The translations under genes and the position numbers were made by a program. A DNA stretch of 64,000 nucleotides from an uncultured Bryobacterales bacterium (lineage in GTDB: Bacteria; Acidobacteriota; Terriglobia; Bryobacterales; UBA6623), in assembly GCA_951813065.1 (NCBI GenBank), contig CATOTH010000011.1, positions 1 to 64,000 on the forward strand, read 5' to 3'. Position 1 is the stretch's first letter; the number at the start of each line of letters is the position of its first letter. The notes beneath the pieces were generated by a model, which did not search any database, was not told the origin of the DNA, and was given only the letters and a program-made list of their open reading frames with translations. Positions 1 through 7,525 of the stretch are shown here, in pieces.

Positions 1-1
1 G

Positions 2-358
2 GAATTCGTCCACTTTGTCGATCGCCTCAAGGACATCGTGATCCGCGGGGGCGAGAACATCAGCTGCCTAAAGGTCGAGGATGCGCTCTACCAGTGCAGC
101 GGAGTTGAGGAAGCCGTTGCGTTCGGGATACCCCATAACCGCCTGGGCGAGGAACTGGCGGCGGTGGTGGTTCCGCGAAGCGGGGCGCGGCTCAACGCGG
201 ATGACCTTCGTGATGCGATGGAGCAGCACGTCGGAGCGTTCGAAGTGCCGTCGCGGATCTTGTTCCAGGACAGCCCCCTCCCAAGGATCGCAACCGGGAA
301 ATTCGCGAAACGCCGCATCCGGGCCGCAACGCTCGTGGCACTCTCGAACGGTCGATGA
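2..358 (+). CDS. Acyl-CoA synthetase (AMP-forming), C-terminal part
   Basis: The reading frame is open from the window edge, so only the last 118 residues are present. The opening stretch contains DRLKDIVIRGGENIS, the hinge/A8 motif of the ANL superfamily (acyl-CoA synthetases, luciferases, NRPS adenylation domains). It is followed by the small C-terminal AMP-binding subdomain, ending with the A10 region LPRIATGKFAKR, whose lysine in the GK context is the adenylation-step lysine of the family. The reaction would be ATP-dependent activation of a carboxylic acid to an acyl-CoA in the cytoplasm. Substrate cannot be told from this part. It converges on the minus-strand DUF1501 gene 23 bp away, and no clear terminator is seen between them. 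Confidence 0.88.
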   Translation, partial: EFVHFVDRLKDIVIRGGENISCLKVEDALYQCSGVEEAVAFGIPHNRLGEELAAVVVPRSGARLNADDLRDAMEQHVGAFEVPSRILFQDSPLPRIATGKFAKRRIRAATLVALSNGR

Positions 359-381
359 CTCGCGGGTCCGGCGGCTCCCGG

Positions 382-1809
382 TCAGGCAAGGATCTTGGTC
401 GCCACCGTGCCGGCCACGTCGGTCAATCGGAAGTCCCGTCCCCCATGACGGTACGTAAGGCGTTCGTGGTCCAGACCCATGAGGTGCAGAACCGTTGCGT
501 GCAGGTCATGGATGTGCATCCTGTCCTCGACCGCGTGGTAACCAAACTCGTCTGTGGCGCCATAAATCGATCCCGCCTTGACGCCGCCTCCAGCCATGAA
601 GATCGAAAAGCCATACGGATTGTGGTCCCGTCCGTCAGCCCCTTCCGAGAATGGTGTCCGTCCGAACTCCCCGCCCCACACGACGAGCGTGTCGTCAAGC
701 AGGCCCCTGGATTTCAAATCCTTGATCAGGCCTGCGATGGGTCGGTCGACTTCACGGGCCCGGATCGGATGCAGCCTCACGATGTCGGAGTGGTGATCCC
801 ACTTCTCCTCGGCTCCCGAGTGCGTCGCCTGGACCACGCGAACTCCCCGCTCACTGAGTCGTCTTGCCAGCAGGCACTGCCACCCGAAGTCACGCGTCGA
901 TTCCTGGTCCAGGCCGTAGAGCCTGCGGGTCGCTTCCGTCTCCCTCGATACGTCGAAGGCTTCCGGAGCTTCTGCCTGCATCCGGAACGCAAGCTCGAAC
1001 GCCTGGATGCGGGCTTCCAAGTCGGGATCGAGCCGCCGGACATCCGCGTGCCGCCGGTTCATTTGTCGCAGGAACTCCAGTTCGAGCCTTTGCTCTTCGG
1101 TAGTGCTGCCTGACGGCAGGACATGGTCTATCGGGCTCTCGATGATGTCGTCGACCTTCATTGGCGACGACCCGATCGGAGTGCCCTGGTAGGCACCGGG
1201 GAGGAAGCTGGTGGCGAAGAGCTTGTCCCCGCCCTGCCACTGCGTCGGCTTGATCGTGATGAACCCCGGCAGATTCTGATTCTCCGTACCGAGCCCGTAC
1301 AACGTCCAAGCCCCCATGCTCGGGCGCGAGAAAGAGAAGGTGCCCGTGAAGAGCTGCAGCATCGCCGCACCATGGTCGACGCCCTCTCCGACCATCGACC
1401 GGATCACGCACAGGTCGTCCGCACAACCGGCGATTTCCGGGAACAGGTCGCTGACGGGTATGCCGCTTTCGCCGCGCGGATGAAAGGTCCACGGTGAACG
1501 CATCAGCCCACCCGCGTCCTTGGCGTTGAACGTCAGCGAACGCTTGATCGGCAGAGGCTTGCCATTGTCCTGGTCCAGCCGCGGCTTCGGATCGAAGGTG
1601 TCGACATGCGAGACGCCTCCATGCATGAACAGGAAGATGATTCGCTTCGCGCGGGCCGCAAAGTGCGGCTTTCTTGCAGCGAGCGGGCCGGCGGGGGATT
1701 CTGCCAGGAGGCTGGCCTCGCTCAGTAGCGAGTAGAGCCCCAGCGAACCGAAGCCCAGTGCCGTTCGGCCCAGCATCGCGCGTCGCGACAGCGAGGTTTT
1801 CGGCGCCAT
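382..1809 (-). CDS. DUF1501 family exported protein (first pair)
   Basis: A protein of 475 residues. The N-terminus has SRRAMLGRTALG followed by a hydrophobic stretch, a Tat-like signal, so export to the periplasm is expected. The body shows DUF1501 landmarks: FLFMHGGVSHVDTFDP near residue 65, GTENQNLPGF, VWGGEFGRTP and GRDHNPYGF near residue 395, and a closing HDLHATVLHLMGLD. DUF1501 proteins are sulfatase-like in fold (alkaline phosphatase clan, from general knowledge), but no substrate is established. The start is placed at ATG 1809; a TTG three codons upstream is also open. The gene lies 64 bp downstream of a PSD1 gene on the same strand, the usual order for this pair, so they are probably one operon. 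Confidence 0.9.
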   Translation of the reverse strand: MAPKTSLSRRAMLGRTALGFGSLGLYSLLSEASLLAESPAGPLAARKPHFAARAKRIIFLFMHGGVSHVDTFDPKPRLDQDNGKPLPIKRSLTFNAKDAGGLMRSPWTFHPRGESGIPVSDLFPEIAGCADDLCVIRSMVGEGVDHGAAMLQLFTGTFSFSRPSMGAWTLYGLGTENQNLPGFITIKPTQWQGGDKLFATSFLPGAYQGTPIGSSPMKVDDIIESPIDHVLPSGSTTEEQRLELEFLRQMNRRHADVRRLDPDLEARIQAFELAFRMQAEAPEAFDVSRETEATRRLYGLDQESTRDFGWQCLLARRLSERGVRVVQATHSGAEEKWDHHSDIVRLHPIRAREVDRPIAGLIKDLKSRGLLDDTLVVWGGEFGRTPFSEGADGRDHNPYGFSIFMAGGGVKAGSIYGATDEFGYHAVEDRMHIHDLHATVLHLMGLDHERLTYRHGGRDFRLTDVAGTVATKILA

Positions 1810-1873
1810 TGCTAGCAACAGCCTAGCACCGGAATTGATGACGGGGAGCGCTTCCGGAATGATCGACCCCCCG

Positions 1874-4567
1874 CTACTCGACGTAATGAAACTCGTTCGA
1901 GGCCAGGAGCATTTTGCAGAGGCTTGCCCACGCTGGGCCGGCGTCGCTACGAACCCCGACGTATTGCATCGCCAGCTTGCTTTCCTCCGAGCTCGGTGGG
2001 CGACCCAGCGCGAGAAGGTACGCTTGCCTTACGCGCTCGGCGGCAGGTCCGTCCAAACCCGCAGCCATGCTGCCAGCGGTGCTCAGGGCGAATCCGCTGT
2101 TCATGAGGTAGAGAGCTTGCGGCGCTACGTTCGTTACGGAGCGTTTGCCGTTTGCGGTGGTTGCGTCGCCAAAGTCGAACAGCCCGAGCAGGTTCGGCAG
2201 CTTGTTGCGCATCAGGGGCAGGTAGATGCTCCGGCGCGCGGAATCGTCTGGGTTGATGCGGCGGTTGTTGCGGTCGAACTCCGCCAGCGTGCCCGAGCCC
2301 AGGTCGGTGTCGCCCCCGACAGCGGGATCGAGGCGCCCGCTGATCAGCAGGTAGCTGTCCCGCAGTTCCTCGATCGTCAGCCGCCGCCTCTCGAACCGGG
2401 ACCAGAGGCGGTTTTCGGAATCGACTCGATACGCGTTTTCGGAGATCGCACTACTCATCTGGTAAGTCGCCGAATTCATGATCAGGCGGTGCAAGCTCTT
2501 GATGGACCAACCACTGTCGATGAATTGCTGCGCGAGCCAGTCCAGCAGCAACGGATGGGTCGGCGGCTCGCCCCGCATCCCGTAGTTGTTCGGCGTTCGG
2601 ACCAGACCCTCGCCGAAGTGCCACACCCAGACGCGGTTGACCAGGACCCGCGCGGTCAGCGGATTCTCTTCGGACCCGAGCCACGCTGCCAACTCCCGAC
2701 GCCCGCTGCCGGTCTCGACCTCCGGTTGGTCGGTGCCGGCCAAGACCAGTGGGAAGCGCTTGGGCACTTCGGTTCCTGGATTCTTGTGCTGGCCTCGCCT
2801 GAAGATCCTCTGGCGGACAGTGTCGTCCTCGGTAACAGCGTTTGCCATCGAGGGCTTCGCCGGCAAGGTTGCCTTGGCGCTCTCGATCCGCCCCTTCAGA
2901 CCGGTGACTCGCTTGCGGTCGCGGGAGGCGAAGTTGCCTTGGTGCGTGTCGGCTGCCAAGTCGAACACGGCACCGTCCGCGCGCAGGTCCCGATAGAACA
3001 GCGAGTCCGGCTGCTGGCTGGGCAGGTTGGGGATTTCAGTTTCCGCTTCGATCGCCTCCAGAGCCCGTTCGAACCATGAGTCGGTCCGCTCGATCGTCTC
3101 TCCCAACGCCCCTAGGAACTCGGCTTGGTACGCCGCTGCGACCGCGGCCTTGTTGCCTTCGCCCGCGTGCCAAGGCTCTAGGTGAGCCCTGGCGCTCGCC
3201 CGCGGGGCCAGGTACTCACGGAACCATTCAACCGTGGCGGCTTCCAGGCCATCTGCGGGACCGAGACCCGCGCTGGCCAGCATCGCGGCCGCGATGAGCT
3301 GGCCGGGCCCGTCCCGGATGTACCGCTGAACCGCGACTCTGCGCGCGATTCTCCACAGGGATTCGAGTCTCCCAAGAGCTTCGGCCTGCTTGCTGTACGT
3401 CGCGTAGACGTCGGCCTCGACCAGTGGGTACTTGTAGTACCGTGAACCGTTCTTGCTCCAGTTGTCGAAGGTTCTCGTGCTCGCGAAGATGCCCGCCAAG
3501 GCATAGTAGTCCGAGGTCAGGATCGGGTCGAACTTGTGGTCGTGGCAGCGCGCGCAGGCTATCGTCAATCCCAGGAACGCCTTTGACGTCGTGTCGACCT
3601 GCTCGTCGACCACGTCGTATTTCTTCTGGATCGGATCCCGTTGGGCGAGCGCCATCGGGCCAAGCGCCAGGAATCCAGTCGCGATAATGCCCCGCCGATT
3701 GATGGAGCTGCCGTCAGCCGCAGGCAGCAGGTCGCCGGCGATTTGCTCGCGTACGAACTGATCGTACGGAAGATCCTCGTTGAAGGCGTCCACGACATAG
3801 TCGCGGTAGCGCCAGGAATCCCCGAAAGGATGGTCTTCGTCGACGCCCGTGGAATCGGCGTAGCGGGCGACATCCAGCCAGTGCCTACCCCAACGCTCGC
3901 CATAGTGGGGCGAGCCCAGGAATTGCTCGACAACGCGAGCGAACGCCAGCTCGTCGGTATCGGCCAGGAACTCCTGGATCTCCGTTTCCGTAGGCGGCAG
4001 GCCGAGGAGGTCGAACTTTGCCCGTCGCAGCAAGGCCAACTTGGATGCTCGCGGCGCGGGATCCAGATCCGACGCCCGCAGTCTGGCCAGGATGAACCGG
4101 TCGATGTCGTTGCGGACCCAACCCGGCTGGAATGGACCTGGAACCTCCGGGACGGAAAGGGGCTGGAATGCCCAGTGGTCGCTCTCAACAGGATCCTCGC
4201 GCACTTCCGCAGTCTCCGCTGCCACGGGTTCGTAGCCCGGCCAGGGAGCACCCATCCGCACCCATAGGACCAGCGCGTTGATTTCGCCTTCGGACAGCTT
4301 CGAGTCCGGAGGCATCTTCAAGGTGCTCTCGTACCGGACAGCTCGAATCAGGGGGCTGGATTCGTCGCCGCTAACGACAGCCGAGCCGAGCACTGTCGCC
4401 GGATCGCGGAAATCGATGCCGGCCGTCTGGAGTTCTTCGCCGTGGCATTGGGAGCACCTGTCGTGCAGCAGCGGCCGAATCTCGGTCTCGAAAAACTCGT
4501 CTCCCGCGGCGGCTTGGAGCGCAACGCAGCCGAGCAAGAAATAGACGATGAGTTGAATGCGGATCAC
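1874..4567 (-). CDS. PSD1-type protein: cytochrome c (PSCyt1) + DUF1549 + DUF1553
   Basis: A protein of 897 residues starting at GTG. A hydrophobic signal sequence (about 1-21) is followed by a planctomycete-type cytochrome c domain with CSQCH at residues 38-42. DUF1549 follows, with RRAKFDLLGLPPT, HYGERWGRHWLDVARYADS and a second heme-type motif CARCHDHKFDPI near residue 335. DUF1553 occupies the last third, with VNRVWVWHFGEGLVRTPNN and the HPLLLDWLA segment. Length and domain order are normal for the family. A covalent c-heme in the periplasm is expected from the CxxCH motifs; the reaction catalysed is unknown. It is followed 64 bp later by the DUF1501 partner. Confidence 0.9.
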   Translation of the reverse strand: MIRIQLIVYFLLGCVALQAAAGDEFFETEIRPLLHDRCSQCHGEELQTAGIDFRDPATVLGSAVVSGDESSPLIRAVRYESTLKMPPDSKLSEGEINALVLWVRMGAPWPGYEPVAAETAEVREDPVESDHWAFQPLSVPEVPGPFQPGWVRNDIDRFILARLRASDLDPAPRASKLALLRRAKFDLLGLPPTETEIQEFLADTDELAFARVVEQFLGSPHYGERWGRHWLDVARYADSTGVDEDHPFGDSWRYRDYVVDAFNEDLPYDQFVREQIAGDLLPAADGSSINRRGIIATGFLALGPMALAQRDPIQKKYDVVDEQVDTTSKAFLGLTIACARCHDHKFDPILTSDYYALAGIFASTRTFDNWSKNGSRYYKYPLVEADVYATYSKQAEALGRLESLWRIARRVAVQRYIRDGPGQLIAAAMLASAGLGPADGLEAATVEWFREYLAPRASARAHLEPWHAGEGNKAAVAAAYQAEFLGALGETIERTDSWFERALEAIEAETEIPNLPSQQPDSLFYRDLRADGAVFDLAADTHQGNFASRDRKRVTGLKGRIESAKATLPAKPSMANAVTEDDTVRQRIFRRGQHKNPGTEVPKRFPLVLAGTDQPEVETGSGRRELAAWLGSEENPLTARVLVNRVWVWHFGEGLVRTPNNYGMRGEPPTHPLLLDWLAQQFIDSGWSIKSLHRLIMNSATYQMSSAISENAYRVDSENRLWSRFERRRLTIEELRDSYLLISGRLDPAVGGDTDLGSGTLAEFDRNNRRINPDDSARRSIYLPLMRNKLPNLLGLFDFGDATTANGKRSVTNVAPQALYLMNSGFALSTAGSMAAGLDGPAAERVRQAYLLALGRPPSSEESKLAMQYVGVRSDAGPAWASLCKMLLASNEFHYVE

Positions 4568-4927
4568 GGGCGGAGCAGACCCTCGTGGTCAGGTATATCC
4601 CAACTAACCATATATTGTGCCTTGAGCAACCGTAGGGAACAGCGGGTTGCCAATCAGCCAAGGAGGCCGCAGTTCCTAACGGATCGGAGTTGTGTCAACA
4701 GAATTCTGCAATCTCGCTTGGTTTACGTAGCCAGGGACACTATTGCACTGTTCCCTGCTGGGGAGCCCTGGCGCTGTTGGAGAGCGACATATAGGGGAAT
4801 GTCTGGCCCAAGTGCAGTGCAGGCGGTGCGGATGGCCGGTGGCGGGACGCAGGCCTCCGGGCCCGGACGGGCTTGGTGGATCGATTGGGGTCTGGCGAGT
4901 CCGGCCTGGCCGCGTGGGCCGTGCCCC
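4568..4927. other. Intergenic region upstream of the first PSD1 gene
   Basis: About 360 bp with no convincing gene. It should contain the promoter of the minus-strand PSD1 gene, but no strong -35/-10 pair was seen. The right edge runs into transposase debris. Confidence 0.4.
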
Positions 4928-5074
4928 TCAGGCCGCCTGGCGCAGGTCCTGCCGGCGGCCCTCCCGCCAGCCCTCGTGGGTCTCCACCGCCAAGGCACGG
5001 ATCAGCCGTAGACAGCTGGCCTTGTTGGGGAAGATGCGGATTACCCCTCGCAACCCTAACGGTCGACGGTCATG
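4928..5074 (-). pseudogene. IS256-family (mutator) transposase, C-terminal remnant
   Basis: On the minus strand this stretch encodes the last roughly 48 residues of a mutator-type transposase: VIRIFPNKASCLRLIRALAVE, then HEGWREGRRQ and a stop at 4928-4930. This is the conserved tail of IS256-family proteins (FPNEAS.LRL...E....W..GRR, from recall). No start, catalytic domain or terminal inverted repeat remains, so it is an isolated fragment. Its 5' edge abuts the stop of the ExoIII-like gene. Confidence 0.72.
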
Positions 5075-5864
5075 CCCTGCTGGCGAGGTCCACGATCACA
5101 GGAGCTGACTGGGCCCACAGGCAGCCCCTTAACTCCTGAATCTCTTTTCGATAGTCCAGATCGACCCAAGCGTCGTTGATCTGACTCGCCAAGGTTTCTG
5201 TGCCAAGGATGCGGTGAAGTCTCGCGCAGACTGGTTTGTGAATATTGAACTCGTAATTCCTGCCCGTTCGGCTGTCGGGATGACGGCGGCGGTACAGGTC
5301 GACGAATCCCAGGTCAAGCAGAGAGTTCAACTCATCCCTTTCCTCTCTCGTGCAGTTAACGGTTCTCTTTTGGGGCGGCCCGTCCGAAACGACATTGAAA
5401 TCACCGGCCAACACACATGGCCCTGATCGCGTAAATCGCTTCTCAACATGGTCACGCAAGCCCTTCATCCAAGCGATCTTGCGTCGGATGGCTCCATCGA
5501 TTCCGTTGGTCGTGGGATCCCCGTAGAGTGCATAGATCGACGAAAACTCCAGCTCTCCCACGCCTACGGTCAGAAACCGGGCGCCGGGATCCTCTTGTCC
5601 AGGCAAGCCAATCTGCAAGATCCGAGGCTTCGGAAGCGTCTTGCGACTCAACACGGCGACTCCCCATCCATTGTGGGATTCCCCGTCCCGGCTGTAGAAA
5701 ACGGATTCGTAGCCAGCTTGCTGGAGTGCTTCCTGGGGGAAGCGATCACTTCGTGCAAGCGTCTTCTGCAGAGCGACGACATCGGGATTGCGCCTTCCTA
5801 GCCAGTGGCAGAGATACTTCAAGCGGGCATTGATACTACCGACACACCAAGTCGCAATCCGCAT
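5070..5864 (-). CDS. Exonuclease III-like protein with degenerate active site
   Basis: A protein of 264 residues that aligns by eye along its whole length with exodeoxyribonuclease III (endonuclease/exonuclease/phosphatase fold). The start MRIATWCVGSINARL matches the family's MRIATWNVNSI.ARL, which decides ATG 5864 over upstream options. GDFNVVSD is kept. Several residues needed for catalysis are not: the metal-binding Glu of LQET is Lys (VVALQKT), the first Asn of WNVNS is Cys, and the C-terminal SDHAP motif reads AQSAP, losing the general Asp and His. It would normally act on abasic sites and 3' blocked ends in the cytoplasm; here catalysis is unlikely. The frame is uninterrupted over 795 bp, so it is either a pseudoenzyme or an early-stage decaying paralogue. 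It is flanked by transposase remnants on both sides. Confidence 0.75.
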   Translation of the reverse strand: MRIATWCVGSINARLKYLCHWLGRRNPDVVALQKTLARSDRFPQEALQQAGYESVFYSRDGESHNGWGVAVLSRKTLPKPRILQIGLPGQEDPGARFLTVGVGELEFSSIYALYGDPTTNGIDGAIRRKIAWMKGLRDHVEKRFTRSGPCVLAGDFNVVSDGPPQKRTVNCTREERDELNSLLDLGFVDLYRRRHPDSRTGRNYEFNIHKPVCARLHRILGTETLASQINDAWVDLDYRKEIQELRGCLWAQSAPVIVDLASRA

Positions 5865-6487
5865 ATCCGCGATCATACATTGGCGAGACTGGGAAGTTCC
5901 CGACGGTGGGTTGACCGCTACTACGGATTGCCCGGACCCGCCCGTGGGTCCTGTTGGCAGCTCGCTGCTTACCGACCGGTTAACGGTCGGCTTTCTCAAG
6001 TTGCTTGTCTAGGAGTGGTTCCAATCCAAGATTCGTTGCGGGTGAGCTCTCTCAGCCCACGTTCGTTGCCCGTTTTCGGGTTGGAACGCCTGCTCCTGAC
6101 ACAGTCGATGCTGAATTGCCTCAAGACGATGGCGAGCGACCCGGAACGTGTTCTGAATGGCGGCGTGGACCGTGAGAAAACCCTGCGCCAGCGCTTCCGA
6201 CCTGGATCGCCGCACTCGGCGCTCTCGTTCCCTGGTGTGCTGGTGGGACACCTCGACCCGGTTGTCGCAGTACTGCCCGGTTCGGCGGATAGCCGACAGG
6301 TCGAGTTCCTGGCGGGCACTGCCAGCCTCGCGGCTCCGACAGAAGTATCAACGTTGCACTGCGAATGGTCAGCCCTCTGCCCCCGGGGGGACCCAGATTC
6401 AGGATTGTGCCAAGGCCCTGTCTCCGGATCTTGGATCGCAATCGCGCCGGAACAGGATGAGAAGGGGCGTCCTATAGTAGGGAAGCC
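5865..6487. other. Intergenic region holding the IS6-type remnant
   Basis: Apart from the transposase fragment, the stretch shows no gene of its own. A long minus-strand frame that crosses it also runs through the DUF1080 gene and is a shadow. Confidence 0.5.
6009..6323 (-). pseudogene. IS6/IS240-type transposase, C-terminal remnant
   Basis: The minus strand reads ELDLSAIRRTGQYCDNRVEV, then SHQHTRERERRVRRSRSEA and LAQGFLTVHAAIQNTF. This is the C-terminal third of an IS6-family DDE transposase (typical NNRAENSHQ..R.RER.MRRF.S...AQRFL..H..I.N.F, from recall). The catalytic Glu position in the usual RAENSH motif is Glu here (RVEVSH). The upstream half is lost to frameshifts, and no terminal repeats were found. 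Confidence 0.7.
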
Positions 6488-7216
6488 ATGTCTCCGACGC
6501 AGAAGCAGCGGCGATTCATAGCAATCGTGGCTGGTTTGAGTCTCCTGGTTCTGGGTGCCTATGGCACAGCCCGGGGAGACGATGGGTGGGTACCGATCTT
6601 CGATGGAGCGACACTCAGCGGCTGGCGTGCCAATCCGGAAAGCCTGGCCGCGGGTTGGTCGGTGAAGGACGGTGCGATTCAGGGCAAGGGAATAGAGAAT
6701 CGTCAGGCCTACCTCGTCTACTCCGCCAACGAGGTCTTGAGCGACTTCGAGCTCAAGTTCAGCTATCGGATGCTGACGGACGGAAACACCGGCGTGGAGC
6801 TGAGAGCCCGCGTGGACACGACCGGCAAGCGTGTGTTTGAGGGCTACCATGCCGACCTCGGACACGTTGGGATCGGCCCTCTGATCTTGGGCGCTTGGGA
6901 CTTTCACTTTGCGACGCGGAGGGAGTTTCCCTGCGCACGGGGAACACGCCTCGTGATCGAGGAGGACGGCACGGCACATGCTGAGCGGCTCGAGAACCAC
7001 GTTCGACTCGTCGACATCAAGAAGCGCGACTGGAACCGCTGTCACATCGTGGCTAGGGGCAACCACTTGCGATTCTCGATCAACGGAACCCTGTCTTCCG
7101 AGTTTGTCGACGGCATTCGAGAAGGGCGCCTCGATAGCGGTCTCATCGCACTCCAGATCCACGAGAAGGGAACGGTCGTTCAATTCAGGGACATCCTGTT
7201 GAAACAGCTTCGATGA
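6488..7216 (+). CDS. DUF1080 (3-keto-disaccharide hydrolase-like) exported protein
   Basis: A protein of 242 residues. Residues about 10-31 form a signal peptide (IVAGLSLLVLGAYGTARG). The mature part starts with the DUF1080 signature GWVPIFDGATLSGWRAN, continues with FELKFSYRM and the NTGVELRAR strand, and ends with GLIALQIHEKGTVVQFRDI. The fold is a concanavalin-like jelly roll. Members act on 3-keto-glycosides or other glycans outside the cytoplasm, but the substrate is not readable here. It stands alone on the plus strand, with a hairpin just after the stop codon. The start ATG is preceded by a weak purine stretch GGGAAG. Confidence 0.87.
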   Translation: MSPTQKQRRFIAIVAGLSLLVLGAYGTARGDDGWVPIFDGATLSGWRANPESLAAGWSVKDGAIQGKGIENRQAYLVYSANEVLSDFELKFSYRMLTDGNTGVELRARVDTTGKRVFEGYHADLGHVGIGPLILGAWDFHFATRREFPCARGTRLVIEEDGTAHAERLENHVRLVDIKKRDWNRCHIVARGNHLRFSINGTLSSEFVDGIREGRLDSGLIALQIHEKGTVVQFRDILLKQLR

Positions 7217-7219
7217 AGT

Positions 7220-7241
7220 GGGGCGAGGTCGAACTCGCCCC
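7220..7241 (+). terminator. Hairpin after the DUF1080 gene
   Basis: A perfect 8-bp stem, GGGGCGAG (7220-7227) paired with CTCGCCCC (7234-7241), with a 6-nt loop, begins 4 nt after the stop codon. There is no clean T-run, so it may be a weak intrinsic or Rho-assisted terminator. Confidence 0.55.
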
Positions 7242-7474
7242 GTCAATCGATTCGAGTTCGTCAACTCAAGACCGAAAGGGAGCAACCCTCATTTCCGGAG
7301 CGCAAAGATGGCCGAGCGCGGGATCTCAGATGCTGCGCGAACGAGACCGACGCAAGTGCCCCCTGGTCGAATTGCCGCTTGCCGTCATAGCTTACAGCGC
7401 CAAATGGCCTCAAGGAGCGGGCTCTGGGGGCGCTCAACTGCCATGGTAGGCAGGTTGCTGGATTGCCCATACGA
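7242..7474. other. Convergent intergenic region
   Basis: Lies between the convergent DUF1080 and TonB receptor genes. Nothing recognisable is present apart from the two hairpins that close each gene. Confidence 0.5.
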
Positions 7475-7499
7475 ACGGGGCGGCAAAGCGCCGCCCCGT
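7475..7499 (-). terminator. Hairpin after the TonB receptor gene
   Basis: A perfect 10-bp stem, ACGGGGCGGC (7475-7484) and GCCGCCCCGT (7490-7499), with a 5-nt loop. It lies 26 bp beyond the stop codon of the minus-strand receptor gene and is the strongest hairpin in the region. Confidence 0.6.
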
Positions 7500-7525
7500 G
7501 AATGGATCGCTTGTTGCTCCTCGAG

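Noticed and set aside
5996..7285. A 429-codon minus-strand open frame
   Set aside because: It spans both an IS6 remnant and the antisense of the DUF1080 gene; its product has no domain and reads as a shadow.
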